64,000 nt of DNA, taken from NCBI RefSeq assembly GCF_014638845.1, contig NZ_BMFP01000001.1:655566-719565 (forward strand). Reading direction: 5' to 3'. Position 1 is the stretch's first letter. Each line of letters begins with the position of its first letter. The DNA is from Pontibacter amylolyticus. GTDB lineage: Bacteria > Bacteroidota > Bacteroidia > Cytophagales > Hymenobacteraceae. The position numbers and the translations under genes were made by a program. Below are positions 16,656 through 25,555 of the stretch, one piece after another. The notes under the pieces were generated by a model. It saw nothing but the letters and a program-made list of their open reading frames with translations. It made no database searches and was not told the origin of the DNA.

Positions 16656-17597
16656 ATGAATCAGATGAAGACATTTTGGACACGCATTGGGTTGGCACTG
16701 CTCCCGCTGCTCCTGTTGGGCACCTTTTCGGTGCAGGCAGAGACCCTGGCGGCCAGCGACACAACCAGGAGTGGGTGGTGGGTACTGGGGATGGAAGCTT
16801 CTAACAACTCATCTTTTTTTGGCCGCAACACCGCCACACGCTACCCCTATGTCGCCCCGTCTGTGACTTACGTTCACCGCACGGGTTTATGGGCTTCGGT
16901 TTCAGCCTATCAGCTCTTCAACACCGAAGACTACATCGACCAGCTGGATATGACCTTAGGGTATAGCTTTAAAATCCGCAAGCGACTTGAGGTGGACCTG
17001 GCTTACTCCCACTTCACCTTTGGAAAGCATACGCCCCTGGTAAATGCCAGCACGACGGATGCCCTGTTGGTAAAAACCGCCTATGACTGGAAGTATGTGT
17101 ACACCTCCCTGACCGGCAGCTACATCATCGGTAGCGGCAACGATGTGTTTACCGTGCTGGAGAACTCGCGCTATATACCGCTCAACCCCATCTGGAAAGG
17201 CATCATACCTGTGGGGCTGGATCCGAAGGTGAGTATAACAGCAGGTACACAGCGTTTTTCGGAGACCCATACAGCCACCACTACCCGTAAGAAAGCCGCC
17301 TCAGGAGGCTCTTCCGGTAGCGGACCCATAGGCGGCATCCTTGATCCTCTGAAGCCCGGAGGCGGCAGCAAAAACCCGGACGACGGCACAACGGAGGAAA
17401 CCACCACCACGACCACCACAACCAATGTGAGTCGCTTCAGAGTGCTTAACTACGAGCTGAAAGTGCCGCTGGTGGTTTATTATGGCAGCTTCGAGTTCGA
17501 GCCGTCCTGGCGATATGCTATACCTGTCAACAAAATCAAAGGCGACGAATCGCGCGCCCAGTCCTTTTATACTTTAAGCGTGAAGTACACGTTTTAG
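16656..17597 (+). CDS. Outer-membrane beta-barrel-like protein with Thr/Gly-rich insert
   Basis: The 313-residue protein has a signal peptide (about 1-29, ending VQA) and alternating amphipathic strands ending in Phe (VKYTF), typical of outer-membrane barrels. A low-complexity insert at about 205-262 contains GGSSGSGPIGG, a Pro/Gly stretch and a run of eight threonines, probably an exposed loop or flexible hinge. No named family is recognised. It lies 64 bases after the repetitive secreted protein and 26 bases before the response regulator, so all four genes may form one operon. Confidence 0.7.
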   Translation: MNQMKTFWTRIGLALLPLLLLGTFSVQAETLAASDTTRSGWWVLGMEASNNSSFFGRNTATRYPYVAPSVTYVHRTGLWASVSAYQLFNTEDYIDQLDMTLGYSFKIRKRLEVDLAYSHFTFGKHTPLVNASTTDALLVKTAYDWKYVYTSLTGSYIIGSGNDVFTVLENSRYIPLNPIWKGIIPVGLDPKVSITAGTQRFSETHTATTTRKKAASGGSSGSGPIGGILDPLKPGGGSKNPDDGTTEETTTTTTTTNVSRFRVLNYELKVPLVVYYGSFEFEPSWRYAIPVNKIKGDESRAQSFYTLSVKYTF

Positions 17598-17623
17598 CAC
17601 CTACTCATACAGCTCTCCCGAAC

Positions 17624-18298
17624 ATGCACGTACTCATAGTAGAAGATGAGGTTAGCCTGGCAAATGAACTGATGCACTTTCTTACCCAGGAGCACTACCT
17701 CTGTGACTGGGCCTTCACGGGACGTGAGGCCTCAGAGAAAATTGCGGTAAACCGTTACGACTTCATCCTGCTGGACCTGGGTCTCCCCGACTACGAAGGG
17801 CTGGATCTTCTCCGGGAAACCAGACAACTGGAACATGAGCCCGCCATCATCGTGCTCACGGCCCGCGGTGCCCTCGAAGACCGGATCGAAGGACTTGGGA
17901 TGGGGGCAGACGATTACCTGCCCAAACCTTTTTCGCTGTTGGAGCTGCAGGCCCGCATGCAGGCGATCGTGCGCCGCAAGTTTCAGGTAAAGTCGCATGT
18001 GCTGGAGTTTCGAGGGATCGAGCTCGACAGCATGGCCCGCCGAGTGACTTACCAGGGTACTGAAATTTCGCTCACCAAAAAGGAGTTTGACCTGCTGCAT
18101 TACATGCTGTTGCACCGCAAGCGCATCATGACCCGTCTGCAGCTCACGGAGCATATATGGGGCAATGTTCTGGAGGATAGCTATGACTCCAACTACATTG
18201 ATGTGCATATTAAGAACCTGCGCAAAAAGCTATCGGAGTACATCCCGAATGATTGGCTTGAAACCGTTCGTGGCGTAGGTTACCGACTTGTTGCGTAG
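17624..18298 (+). CDS. OmpR-family response regulator
   Basis: The 224-residue protein has a receiver domain (phospho-acceptor Asp51 in LLDLGLPD, acidic pair at about 8-9) and a C-terminal winged helix that ends 'NYIDVHIKNLRKKLSEY... TVRGVGYRLVA'. It binds DNA when phosphorylated by its kinase, encoded next with one base between. Likely targets are genes of the same cluster, which is an inference. Confidence 0.95.
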   Translation: MHVLIVEDEVSLANELMHFLTQEHYLCDWAFTGREASEKIAVNRYDFILLDLGLPDYEGLDLLRETRQLEHEPAIIVLTARGALEDRIEGLGMGADDYLPKPFSLLELQARMQAIVRRKFQVKSHVLEFRGIELDSMARRVTYQGTEISLTKKEFDLLHYMLLHRKRIMTRLQLTEHIWGNVLEDSYDSNYIDVHIKNLRKKLSEYIPNDWLETVRGVGYRLVA

Positions 18299-18299
18299 C

Positions 18300-19616
18300 A
18301 TGAAACTGCAGTCCAAGCTCACTCTTTTCAGTGCGGCCACCAAAATTATCATTCTGCTGGTGCTGGTAATGGTGTTGCCGCCTGTCGTCAACCGCATCGC
18401 CCTGCACAACACCGATCAGCGCCTGCTCCAGAAAAAGGAGCAGGTGTTTGATATTATTGAGGAAAGGGGGCTTGAGTCGTTTCTGTCCGATGGAGCGGAC
18501 GACACCTACGGAAGCTACAACCTGTTGAAGGAGGAGTTTATCTCCATGGAGCCCATCGACCCGTCTCAGATCAACAACCGCATAGAGAACACGTTGCGGA
18601 AAGTAGAGGATGAAGTGGTGGAATACCGCGTGCTGAGTCTTGGGTTTGAACTGCACGGCGCTACCTATCTGCTTGAAATCGGCCGCAGCCTGGACACGAT
18701 ACGGGAAACAAGCAGCACCCTGCAAAGGTATGCGCTGTACTTTCTGTTCAGTGTCGTGCTGCTGACCGTTTTCATGGACCTGGCTTTCATAAAGGTGCTG
18801 TTGCGCCCGCTCACCCTCATCCTGCGTAAACTCCAGCGCATCGGGCACCCGGATTCTTTCAAACCCACGCCACTGCCCACCAACACCAGCGACTTCGTCT
18901 TCCTGAACGAAACCATCAATACCATGATGGGGCAGGTAAAGGAAGCTTTCCGCAAGGAAAAGGAGTTTATCGGGAACGTGTCCCACGAGTTGCTCACGCC
19001 CATCTCTATTTTACAGAATCGCCTGGAGAACCTGATGGCGGACCTCGCAGTGCCTGACACAGTGCTTCTCAAGCTGGTGGAAAACCAGAAAACCCTCCAT
19101 CGCCTCAAAAGCATCATCCAGGCGCTTCTCCTGATCTCGCGGATTGAGAATGAACAGTACCTAAAAAACGAGCGGGTTAATCTGCTGGCTTTGGTGCAGG
19201 ACGTGGTGGATGAAATAAGTGACAGGGCTGAGCTGAAAAACGTCACCATCAGCATGTCTCTTTCACAAAGCCCGGTACTGCAGAAAGCCAACTATTCGCT
19301 GCTCTTTACCATGCTTTTTAACGTGGTGAACAACGCCATTAAGTACAACAAAGAGGGTGGCAGTATTCACATCGATGGCGTACGGAAAGACACCCGATAT
19401 GAACTTTGTGTAAGCGATACCGGCACAGGTATAGCAGAAGACCAGCTTCCGAAGATTTTCAGCCGTTTCAAACGCAACCATGCCCCCGATGGTGAAAGTC
19501 ATGGCCTGGGACTGGCGATTGTACAGACAGTAGCCAAATTTCACAGGATTAAGCTGGACGTAAGTTCGGAGCCAGGCAAGGGCACTGATTTCAAGCTGGT
19601 GTTTAAAGAGTTGTAA
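18300..19616 (+). CDS. Membrane sensor histidine kinase
   Basis: The 438-residue kinase has a membrane segment at about 12-34 and another at about 145-168, enclosing a periplasmic sensor of about 110 residues without a known domain. The phospho-acceptor is His229 in NVSHELLTP. The ATPase domain has VVNNAIKYNK, VSDTGTGIAEDQLPKIF and HGLGLAI. I use the ATG at 18300, one base after the regulator stop, rather than an upstream TTG that would overlap it. Confidence 0.94.
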   Translation: MKLQSKLTLFSAATKIIILLVLVMVLPPVVNRIALHNTDQRLLQKKEQVFDIIEERGLESFLSDGADDTYGSYNLLKEEFISMEPIDPSQINNRIENTLRKVEDEVVEYRVLSLGFELHGATYLLEIGRSLDTIRETSSTLQRYALYFLFSVVLLTVFMDLAFIKVLLRPLTLILRKLQRIGHPDSFKPTPLPTNTSDFVFLNETINTMMGQVKEAFRKEKEFIGNVSHELLTPISILQNRLENLMADLAVPDTVLLKLVENQKTLHRLKSIIQALLLISRIENEQYLKNERVNLLALVQDVVDEISDRAELKNVTISMSLSQSPVLQKANYSLLFTMLFNVVNNAIKYNKEGGSIHIDGVRKDTRYELCVSDTGTGIAEDQLPKIFSRFKRNHAPDGESHGLGLAIVQTVAKFHRIKLDVSSEPGKGTDFKLVFKEL

Positions 19617-19987
19617 AGCATTTCCCCTTAGTGAAGGTAGGGCCGTTAAGTTCTAGCTAATTCTCCCCTTGAGGACAAGTGAGAACGGGAGTTCGAAACT
19701 TGCGAGCGTAGCTCTCAGAGGGGTGTTTACAATTGTGTTAAAACGGTAATATGGCCAGCTATCAGCATTTTAGTACTGAAGCAACACCCCTATAATCCCC
19801 CAAAGGGATAGTTTTATACAGAACTTGACAGCCCTGCTCTGTGGCAGGGGAGCCTTGTCCGGAGCTGCCTCTTGCGGTTTAAACAGAAAGCACCTGTCTT
19901 CTCAAAGCCTGACCGGCGAATGACAACGAAACTGAAAGAGCCCCTGACAAATCAGAGGCTCTTTTATAATCATGTCAAGTATCAGAT
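19617..19987. other. Intergenic region with decayed inverted repeats
   Basis: The 371-base gap between convergent genes contains inverted elements such as GGGGTGTT (19720-19727) with AACACCCC (19783-19790), and TCTCCCCTTGAGG near 19663 opposite CCCCCAAAGGG near 19796. The pattern resembles the scattered palindromic repeats of Bacteroidota intergenic DNA. A terminator hairpin closes the region. I see no gene. Confidence 0.4.
19935..19964. terminator. Terminator between convergent genes
   Basis: A 13-bp stem with one mismatch (19935-19947 with 19952-19964, AAAGAGCC...GGCTCTTT) and a CAAA loop lies just past the 3' end of the TelA operon. It can act in both directions. Confidence 0.7.
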
Positions 19988-20920
19988 TTAAAAACTCTTC
20001 CGGTGCATCCTTACCGGAAACAACCGGTAATCGATCAAACTCACCGCATACGGATAGCCCCGCCAATGCACGACCGGAACGTGACGGGCCGGACTTGGAC
20101 CCTTGGTGTCAGGTATGGCCAGCATGGTGTTTCCGATGTAGCTCAGCTCCCCCTTATCAATGGCCAGCTTACCCGCTACATGCTGCAAAAAAAGGTCTTT
20201 GTCAGTATCCGAAGAGGTATAGGAAATTTCGCGCGACATGGTGGCGCCACCTTCCAGCTCCGGTGAATAAAACACACGGGAGTAGGTTTCGATGGCGATT
20301 ACCGGGACAGCCAGTGTGGGCACCTTGGCCTGCATCACATCGGGCGGTGCCATGGGTGCCTGGTTGGCTACCCGCTTCACCATCTCCGTTACTTTCTGGG
20401 CGGTATAGATGCCCTTGATCGTTTCGGATTCGATGCGCTTGAGCACCTGTTCTACCTTCGACTCAAAGGGATGACCGGGATTATCCTGGCGTGGCGGAGC
20501 AGCCGGACGCGGTTGCGCCTGTCCGGGAGGACGCGGCTTCTGTACCTGCGGTACCGGTTTTGGCTTTTCGCGCTCCGGTATATAGCTGTCCTTGATGTGC
20601 CGCTCGTGCACGTTGATCACCGTTGTGAAGGTATTGATGAAGTGTTCCGTGTTTTGCACATGAAACAGCTCTAGCTCCTGTATGCGCTTGCGCGTCACCA
20701 GGTAGTTGTGTACCAGCTTGGTCTTTTCGAAAACGGCCAACAGTTTATCGGCGTGCGGTGTGTGCTGGTAGCGTTCGTACAGCCTGTGGAGGGCGTTGAG
20801 CCTGGCATTGGAAGCGCGGATGTACTGCATGGCGCGGGCGTCGGCGGCACCAGGGTGCGCTACCACCGTACGGGTGTTCTCCTGCCCCATTCCGAAAAGT
20901 GAACGAAAAAAACCCATCAT
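19988..20920 (-). CDS. Hypothetical protein of the TelA operon
   Basis: The 310-residue protein belongs to no family I recognise. The N-terminal half is helical ('MQYIRASNARLNALHRLYERYQHTPHADKLL'). A Pro/Gln-rich linker (about 128-158) separates it from a second helical stretch and a C-terminal region with many aromatic residues ('VVHWRGYPYAVSLIDYRLF'). There is no signal peptide or membrane helix. Its start overlaps the previous gene by four bases (ATGA), so translation is coupled. A role with TelA in envelope stress or toxic-ion response is suggested by context only. Confidence 0.7.
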   Translation of the reverse strand: MMGFFRSLFGMGQENTRTVVAHPGAADARAMQYIRASNARLNALHRLYERYQHTPHADKLLAVFEKTKLVHNYLVTRKRIQELELFHVQNTEHFINTFTTVINVHERHIKDSYIPEREKPKPVPQVQKPRPPGQAQPRPAAPPRQDNPGHPFESKVEQVLKRIESETIKGIYTAQKVTEMVKRVANQAPMAPPDVMQAKVPTLAVPVIAIETYSRVFYSPELEGGATMSREISYTSSDTDKDLFLQHVAGKLAIDKGELSYIGNTMLAIPDTKGPSPARHVPVVHWRGYPYAVSLIDYRLFPVRMHRKSF

Positions 20921-21105
20921 CTGGTCAGGATGCGTTTGAGGTGCTGGGTTTCGATTTCGACCTGCAGCTTTTCCGAGAGTTTCATCTCCTCAAACACATT
21001 GTCGATGTGCTGGATATAGAGGTCCAGCACCGCCTCCTGTTCGTCGCTCAGGATGCGGTGCCGGACGGCTAGTTCTTCTTCTTTCTTATCCCCTTTATAT
21101 ATCAT
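20917..21105 (-). CDS. Small hypothetical protein of the TelA operon
   Basis: The 62-residue charged, helical protein (MIYKGDKKEEELAVRHRILSD...) has no known family. It starts within the TelA stop (TAATG overlap) and its stop overlaps the next start, so it is tightly embedded in the operon, which supports it being real. Confidence 0.65.
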   Translation of the reverse strand: MIYKGDKKEEELAVRHRILSDEQEAVLDLYIQHIDNVFEEMKLSEKLQVEIETQHLKRILTR

Positions 21106-22199
21106 TATTCAATCTCAATCTGTTTGGACTTGCCGAACGTGCCGATGATCTTGCTGTTGAGTTCTTCCTGCACCTGGGCCAGTTCTTTTACGGCTTCCGC
21201 CCGCTTCTTGCTGCCCTCTTCCGAAATTTTGATCACCTGGTCGAGCGTCTCCACCATGTCCTTGTTCACTTTCTTGAGCGTCTCCACATCCACAATGCCG
21301 CGCTCGTTCTCCTGTGCCGCGATCACCACGTTTTTCTTGAGCAGCTCCGAGTTTTTGCGAAGCATTTCGTTGGTGGTGTCGGTCACTTTTTTCTGAATCT
21401 CAAGAGCCTTACGCTGCTTCTCCAAACCCAGGGCAATGGCCACCTGCTGGCGCCATACCGGAATCACGGTCACGATCGAGTTCTGGATCTTCTGGGCCAG
21501 CACATCGTTGGTGGTCTGGATCATACGTATCTGCGGCATCGACTGCGTGGCGATGGTGTGCGACAGCTGGAAGTCGTGCACCTTTTTCTCGAGGCGCTCC
21601 TTGAAGGCGATCATGTCGCTCAGGCGCTGCACGGCCAGCTCGTCCTGCCCGCTGGTTTCCACTTCATCCTGCAGCTTCGGAATTAAATCGGTTTCTATTT
21701 CCTCGATCTTCATCTTGCCGGCCGCAATCACGGAGCGGATCTCGTGGATGTACTCCACTGCCTGGTTGAACATCACTTCCAGACTGGTCGAGTCTTTCAT
21801 GATGCTCTGGCGGGTGCGCTCCAACTTCACCACCACATCGTCCACGTTGGCCGATACGGTGTTATACTGAGTGGCCAGCTGTTTCGACTTATCAGAAATC
21901 TTCTTCACGAAGGGCAGGCGCGAAAAGAAACCACCTTTCTCCTGCTCCTCGATCTTGATCATGTTGATCTGGTTGAGCAGTTCGTTAATGGCTTCGCCCG
22001 CCTCGCCAGAGTCTTTGGCTTTTACTTTGGTCAGCAGTTCGTTGGAGTAGTGCCCCAGTTTGCGCTGCGTTTCCACCCCAAAATTGCTCAGGCTTTCCGG
22101 ATTGCCCGGATCTATGGATTTAGAGATCGCCAGGGCTTTCTCCTGTATCTTCTGTTGATTCTCTACGATCGTAATCTCTGTTTTCGCTGTTTTTTCCAT
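21105..22199 (-). CDS. Toxic anion resistance protein, TelA/KlaA family
   Basis: The 364-residue, mostly alpha-helical coiled-coil protein matches TelA. Recognisable stretches are 'GGFFSRLPFVKK', 'QSMPQIRMIQTTNDVLAQKIQNSIVTVIPVWRQQVAIAL' and 'TDTTNEMLRKNSELLKKN'. Family members are linked to tellurite resistance and to envelope or phage stress, but the molecular role is unclear. It is the second gene of a four-gene operon (22643 to 19988) with overlapping or nearly touching frames. Confidence 0.92.
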   Translation of the reverse strand: MEKTAKTEITIVENQQKIQEKALAISKSIDPGNPESLSNFGVETQRKLGHYSNELLTKVKAKDSGEAGEAINELLNQINMIKIEEQEKGGFFSRLPFVKKISDKSKQLATQYNTVSANVDDVVVKLERTRQSIMKDSTSLEVMFNQAVEYIHEIRSVIAAGKMKIEEIETDLIPKLQDEVETSGQDELAVQRLSDMIAFKERLEKKVHDFQLSHTIATQSMPQIRMIQTTNDVLAQKIQNSIVTVIPVWRQQVAIALGLEKQRKALEIQKKVTDTTNEMLRKNSELLKKNVVIAAQENERGIVDVETLKKVNKDMVETLDQVIKISEEGSKKRAEAVKELAQVQEELNSKIIGTFGKSKQIEIE

Positions 22200-22214
22200 C
22201 TTGTTTTATTACCT

Positions 22215-22643
22215 CTAAAGGTTGCGGTTGATTAGGTCCAATGAGTTTAAGTACTTTTTGATATTTTCGTGCCGGTCGGTGGTCTCGTACCACTCAATGT
22301 CGTTGAGCGGCAGGTACTCGCCCAGCAGGTCGCGCACTTCATTTAGCAGGGCTTCGCCTTTTTTTGTTCTGAAATCCGGGTTGCGGTACTGTGCGCTCAC
22401 ATACTCCACTTTCACCTGCCCGGTCTTGGTGATGGCCAGTTCGCGCACTTCCACCACCAGTTCCGACGACTTTCCGTTGTCGGTCACGATGGTCTTGTAC
22501 ACGCCTTTGTTGCCTTCCTCAAGTGCGGCGGCGCATTGTTTGCGTACATCCTGCAAAGCCTGGCGTAGCTTGCGGTTCGGCATCACGTAATGCCCCACAA
22601 TGTAACCTAATATCGCTGCTATTAAGAATGTCCAAAAAATCAC
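22215..22643 (-). CDS. Membrane-anchored hypothetical protein, first gene of the TelA operon
   Basis: The 142-residue protein has one N-terminal membrane segment (about 2-20, IFWTFLIAAILGYIVGHYV) and a cytoplasmic or periplasmic domain with alternating strands and helices. I do not recognise a family. It ends 15 bases before telA. The anchor suggests that it brings TelA or the other partners to the membrane. Confidence 0.7.
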   Translation of the reverse strand: MIFWTFLIAAILGYIVGHYVMPNRKLRQALQDVRKQCAAALEEGNKGVYKTIVTDNGKSSELVVEVRELAITKTGQVKVEYVSAQYRNPDFRTKKGEALLNEVRDLLGEYLPLNDIEWYETTDRHENIKKYLNSLDLINRNL

Positions 22644-23017
22644 TTTTGTATTAATAAAGTTAAAAGCTCAATTACTTATGTAATGAAGCAAAATAAATTG
22701 AAGTAATCAAGTGTAGGCGGGATGGATGTCTTTAGAATTGACCAATCAAAGCCCGAATGATTCCTTTCTCCACTGTTTCTGTCTATACCTGACCGGCCTT
22801 CTTTCATCTTCTATACGCGGAAGCGGTTGCACGGGCTGTCGCTGGGACCGGGATAGGATAAACAAGGTATAGCGTGCGCCTGTTCCCGTGGCGACTGTGT
22901 CTTATGTTTGTCCTATTACGGAAAACGGGCTGCTGCCTTTACACGGCTTGCCGATAAATTCGGGGGTTTTGTCTATTTTGCAGCCTGAGCTATACCTGAT
23001 TCTATACCTTTGCTTGC
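22644..23017. other. Divergent intergenic region with an imperfect inverted repeat
   Basis: The gap serves the TelA operon and the pseudouridine synthase gene. It holds an imperfect inverted pair ATAGGATAAACA (22853-22864) with TGTTTGTCCTAT (22915-22926), several AGGTATA words, and the -7 box at 23005. No gene or known RNA element was recognised. Confidence 0.4.
23005..23012 (+). promoter_or_regulatory. -7 box TACCTTTG built on a TATACCT word
   Basis: An exact TAnnTTTG match overlaps a TATACCT word and ends five bases before the ATG at 23018. A TTTG at 22978-22981 is 23 bases upstream, slightly far. If used, the message would be leaderless or nearly so. Confidence 0.5.
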
Positions 23018-23587
23018 ATGCAGCACCGGCATTTTATTTTGCATAAACCTTACGGCTACATCAGCCAGTTCATCACCGATAAGAAAAAGAAGAAGCTACT
23101 GGGCGAATTGCACGATTTCCCGGCCGGCACCATGGCCATCGGGCGGCTCGACGAGGCCAGCGAGGGCCTGCTCCTGCTGACCACCGACGGCAAAACGAGC
23201 GAACTGGTGCGCGGCAGGCATGTGGAGAAGGAATACTATGCCCAGGTCGACGGCCTTATCACGGAGGAAGCCATTGCCCGGATGCAGGAAGGCGTGGCCA
23301 TCGGGCTGTACGGCGAGCAGTACGGCACCCGTCCCTGTACCGCTTTCCTCCTGGAAAATGCACCCGATTTCCCGGAGCGCAGCCGCCGCATCCGCGACGA
23401 CCGCCACGGCCCGACCAGCTGGGTGTCCATCACCATCTCGGAAGGCAAAAACCGGCAGGTCCGCAAAATGACGGCCGCCGTCGGTTTCCCAACGCTCCGG
23501 CTGGTGCGTGTGCGGATCGGGAATATGCAGCTGGAAGCATTTGAGCCAGGTGCTGTAACAGAAGTGGAGAACTTTGACTTGGGGTGA
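23018..23587 (+). CDS. rRNA pseudouridine synthase, RsuA/RluE family
   Basis: The 189-residue enzyme has the catalytic motif GRLDEASEGLLLLT (about 42-55, Asp45), the leading 'LHKPYG' and the C-terminal 'EGKNRQVRKM'. No S4 domain is present, as in RluE-type members, which modify a single uridine in rRNA. The exact uridine is not determined. Confidence 0.9.
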   Translation: MQHRHFILHKPYGYISQFITDKKKKKLLGELHDFPAGTMAIGRLDEASEGLLLLTTDGKTSELVRGRHVEKEYYAQVDGLITEEAIARMQEGVAIGLYGEQYGTRPCTAFLLENAPDFPERSRRIRDDRHGPTSWVSITISEGKNRQVRKMTAAVGFPTLRLVRVRIGNMQLEAFEPGAVTEVENFDLG

Positions 23588-23744
23588 AGGCAAGCGCTTA
23601 TACCTTAAAATTTCAGCAGCTATTAAACCAAAGCGGCATTCACCAGTCTATAGAGGGCTTTCGGCTTAAATAACACAATTTTACTATCTTGAGCGGGCAT
23701 ACGCTTTACTTACTATACAAACAATCCATACCTTAAACTTTACC

Positions 23745-25343
23745 ATGAAAAAAAACCCTATTCACATGCTGGCCCTGGCCTTAATGCTGTCAGGCGGTGT
23801 GAGCAGCGTGGCTTTCGCGCAGCGTCCGCAGCAGCAGGAACAGCCTCAAAAACAACAGGATCCTGTGATCCAGAACATCATCAAGATGGCCACTGAAAAC
23901 TCGCAGCTCGAGAAACTGGGCCACGAACTGATGGACGGCATCGGACCAAGACTGGTAGGCACCCCGCAAATGCAGCAGGCCGCTGACTGGGCTGTGAACA
24001 AGTACAAAGGCTGGGGCATTGATGCCCGTGTTCAGAACTACGGCGAGTGGCGCGGCTGGGAGCGCGGTGTGACGCACATCGACATGGTGCACCCGCGTGT
24101 GAAATCAATTGAAGGCATGCAGCTGGCCTGGAGCCCATCTACGCCTTCCAAAGGCGTGACGGCTGAGGTGATCACCATGCCGGAATTTGCTGACTCTGTA
24201 GCTTTCCAACGCTGGTTGCCAAGCGTGAAAGGCAAAATGGTGATGGTATCGATGAACCAGGCGAGCGGCCGTCCTGAGTACAACTGGAAAGAGTTCGCCA
24301 CGCCGGAGTCGTTTGAGAAAATGAAGAAACAGCGCGACGAGCAGAACGCTGCCTGGAGCAAGCGCATTGCCGCCACCGGCAAAAACGCCCGTACCCTGCC
24401 GGTTGCTTTGGAGCAGGCTGGTGCCGCGGGTATCGTGATGTCGAACTGGTCGCAGGGTTTTGGCGTGAACAAGATTTTCAGCGCCTATACCAAGAAAATC
24501 CCTACCGTTGATATCGCGCTGGAAGATTATGGCATGCTGTACCGCCTGGCGGAAAACGGTAGCAAGCCACGCATTAAAGTAGTGGCCGAGTCGAAGCACT
24601 CCAAGAAGCCGGTTCCTACTTTCAACACCATCGCTGAGATCAAAGGCACTGAGAAGCCGGACGAGTACGTGATCCTGTCAGCCCACTTCGACTCTTGGGA
24701 CGGTGGTACCGGCGCTACTGACAACGGTACCGGCACGATCCTGATGATGGAAGTAATGCGCATTCTGAAGCAGGTATACCCGAACCCGAAGCGTACCATC
24801 CTGGTGGGTCACTGGGGTAGCGAAGAGCAGGGCCTGAACGGTTCGCGCGCTTTCGTGGAGGACAACCCGGAGATCGTGAAGAAGACGCAGGCTGTCTTCA
24901 ACCAGGACAACGGCACTGGCCGCGTGGCCAACATCTCTGGTCAGGGCTTCCTGAACTCCTATGACTACATGGGCCGCTGGCTGAACGCCGTGCCGCGTGA
25001 GATCACCAAAGACATCCAGACCTCATACCCAGGTTTCCCGGGCGGCGGCGGTTCTGACCATGCCTCGTTCATTCCGCACAACATCCCGGCCTTTATGCTT
25101 AGCTCCCTGAGCTGGTCTTACGGCAACTATACCTGGCACACCAACCGCGACACGTACGACAAAGTGGTGTTCGACGACGTGCGCAGCAACGTGATCCTGA
25201 CGGCTATTCTGGCTTACATGGCCAGCGAAGAGCCGGAACTGGTATCACGTGAGCGCAGTGTGATGCCGGTGAACCCACGCACAGGCGAAAAAATGACCTG
25301 GCCTGAGGCAAGACCTGCCACCCGCAAAGGTGGTCTAGACTAA
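23745..25343 (+). CDS. Secreted M28 family metallopeptidase
   Basis: The 532-residue protein has a signal peptide (about 1-26, ending AFAQ), a protease-associated region and an M28 zinc domain. Likely zinc ligands and catalytic residues are His314 (SAHFDSWDGG), Asp326 (GATDNGTG), Glu360/Glu361 (GSEEQG), Asp388 (FNQDNGTG) and His465 (YTWHTNRDTYD). It probably acts as an aminopeptidase or carboxypeptidase in the periplasm or outside. A strong terminator follows. Confidence 0.92.
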   Translation: MKKNPIHMLALALMLSGGVSSVAFAQRPQQQEQPQKQQDPVIQNIIKMATENSQLEKLGHELMDGIGPRLVGTPQMQQAADWAVNKYKGWGIDARVQNYGEWRGWERGVTHIDMVHPRVKSIEGMQLAWSPSTPSKGVTAEVITMPEFADSVAFQRWLPSVKGKMVMVSMNQASGRPEYNWKEFATPESFEKMKKQRDEQNAAWSKRIAATGKNARTLPVALEQAGAAGIVMSNWSQGFGVNKIFSAYTKKIPTVDIALEDYGMLYRLAENGSKPRIKVVAESKHSKKPVPTFNTIAEIKGTEKPDEYVILSAHFDSWDGGTGATDNGTGTILMMEVMRILKQVYPNPKRTILVGHWGSEEQGLNGSRAFVEDNPEIVKKTQAVFNQDNGTGRVANISGQGFLNSYDYMGRWLNAVPREITKDIQTSYPGFPGGGGSDHASFIPHNIPAFMLSSLSWSYGNYTWHTNRDTYDKVVFDDVRSNVILTAILAYMASEEPELVSRERSVMPVNPRTGEKMTWPEARPATRKGGLD

Positions 25344-25380
25344 ACCGTCATTTCGCAGGTGCTATACCTGGTATTCTAAA

Positions 25381-25423
25381 AGCACAGCCGCTGCAGACTT
25401 TCTGTAGCGGCTGTGCTGTTTTT
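25381..25423 (+). terminator. Terminator of the M28 peptidase gene
   Basis: A 17-bp stem with one mismatch (25381-25397 with 25401-25417) and a three-base loop is followed by GTTTTT. It lies about 40 bases after the stop. Confidence 0.85.
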
Positions 25424-25555
25424 GGCTATACCTGTCTCCGCTTCGACTACCGTTCTTACAGGAATCTGCTAGTTTTCATACGGAACGCCGTATAAAACTT
25501 TTGGCAGTGCAACACCCTCATAGGCTTTCGTGCTGCCGCCCATACCTGAAACCGG

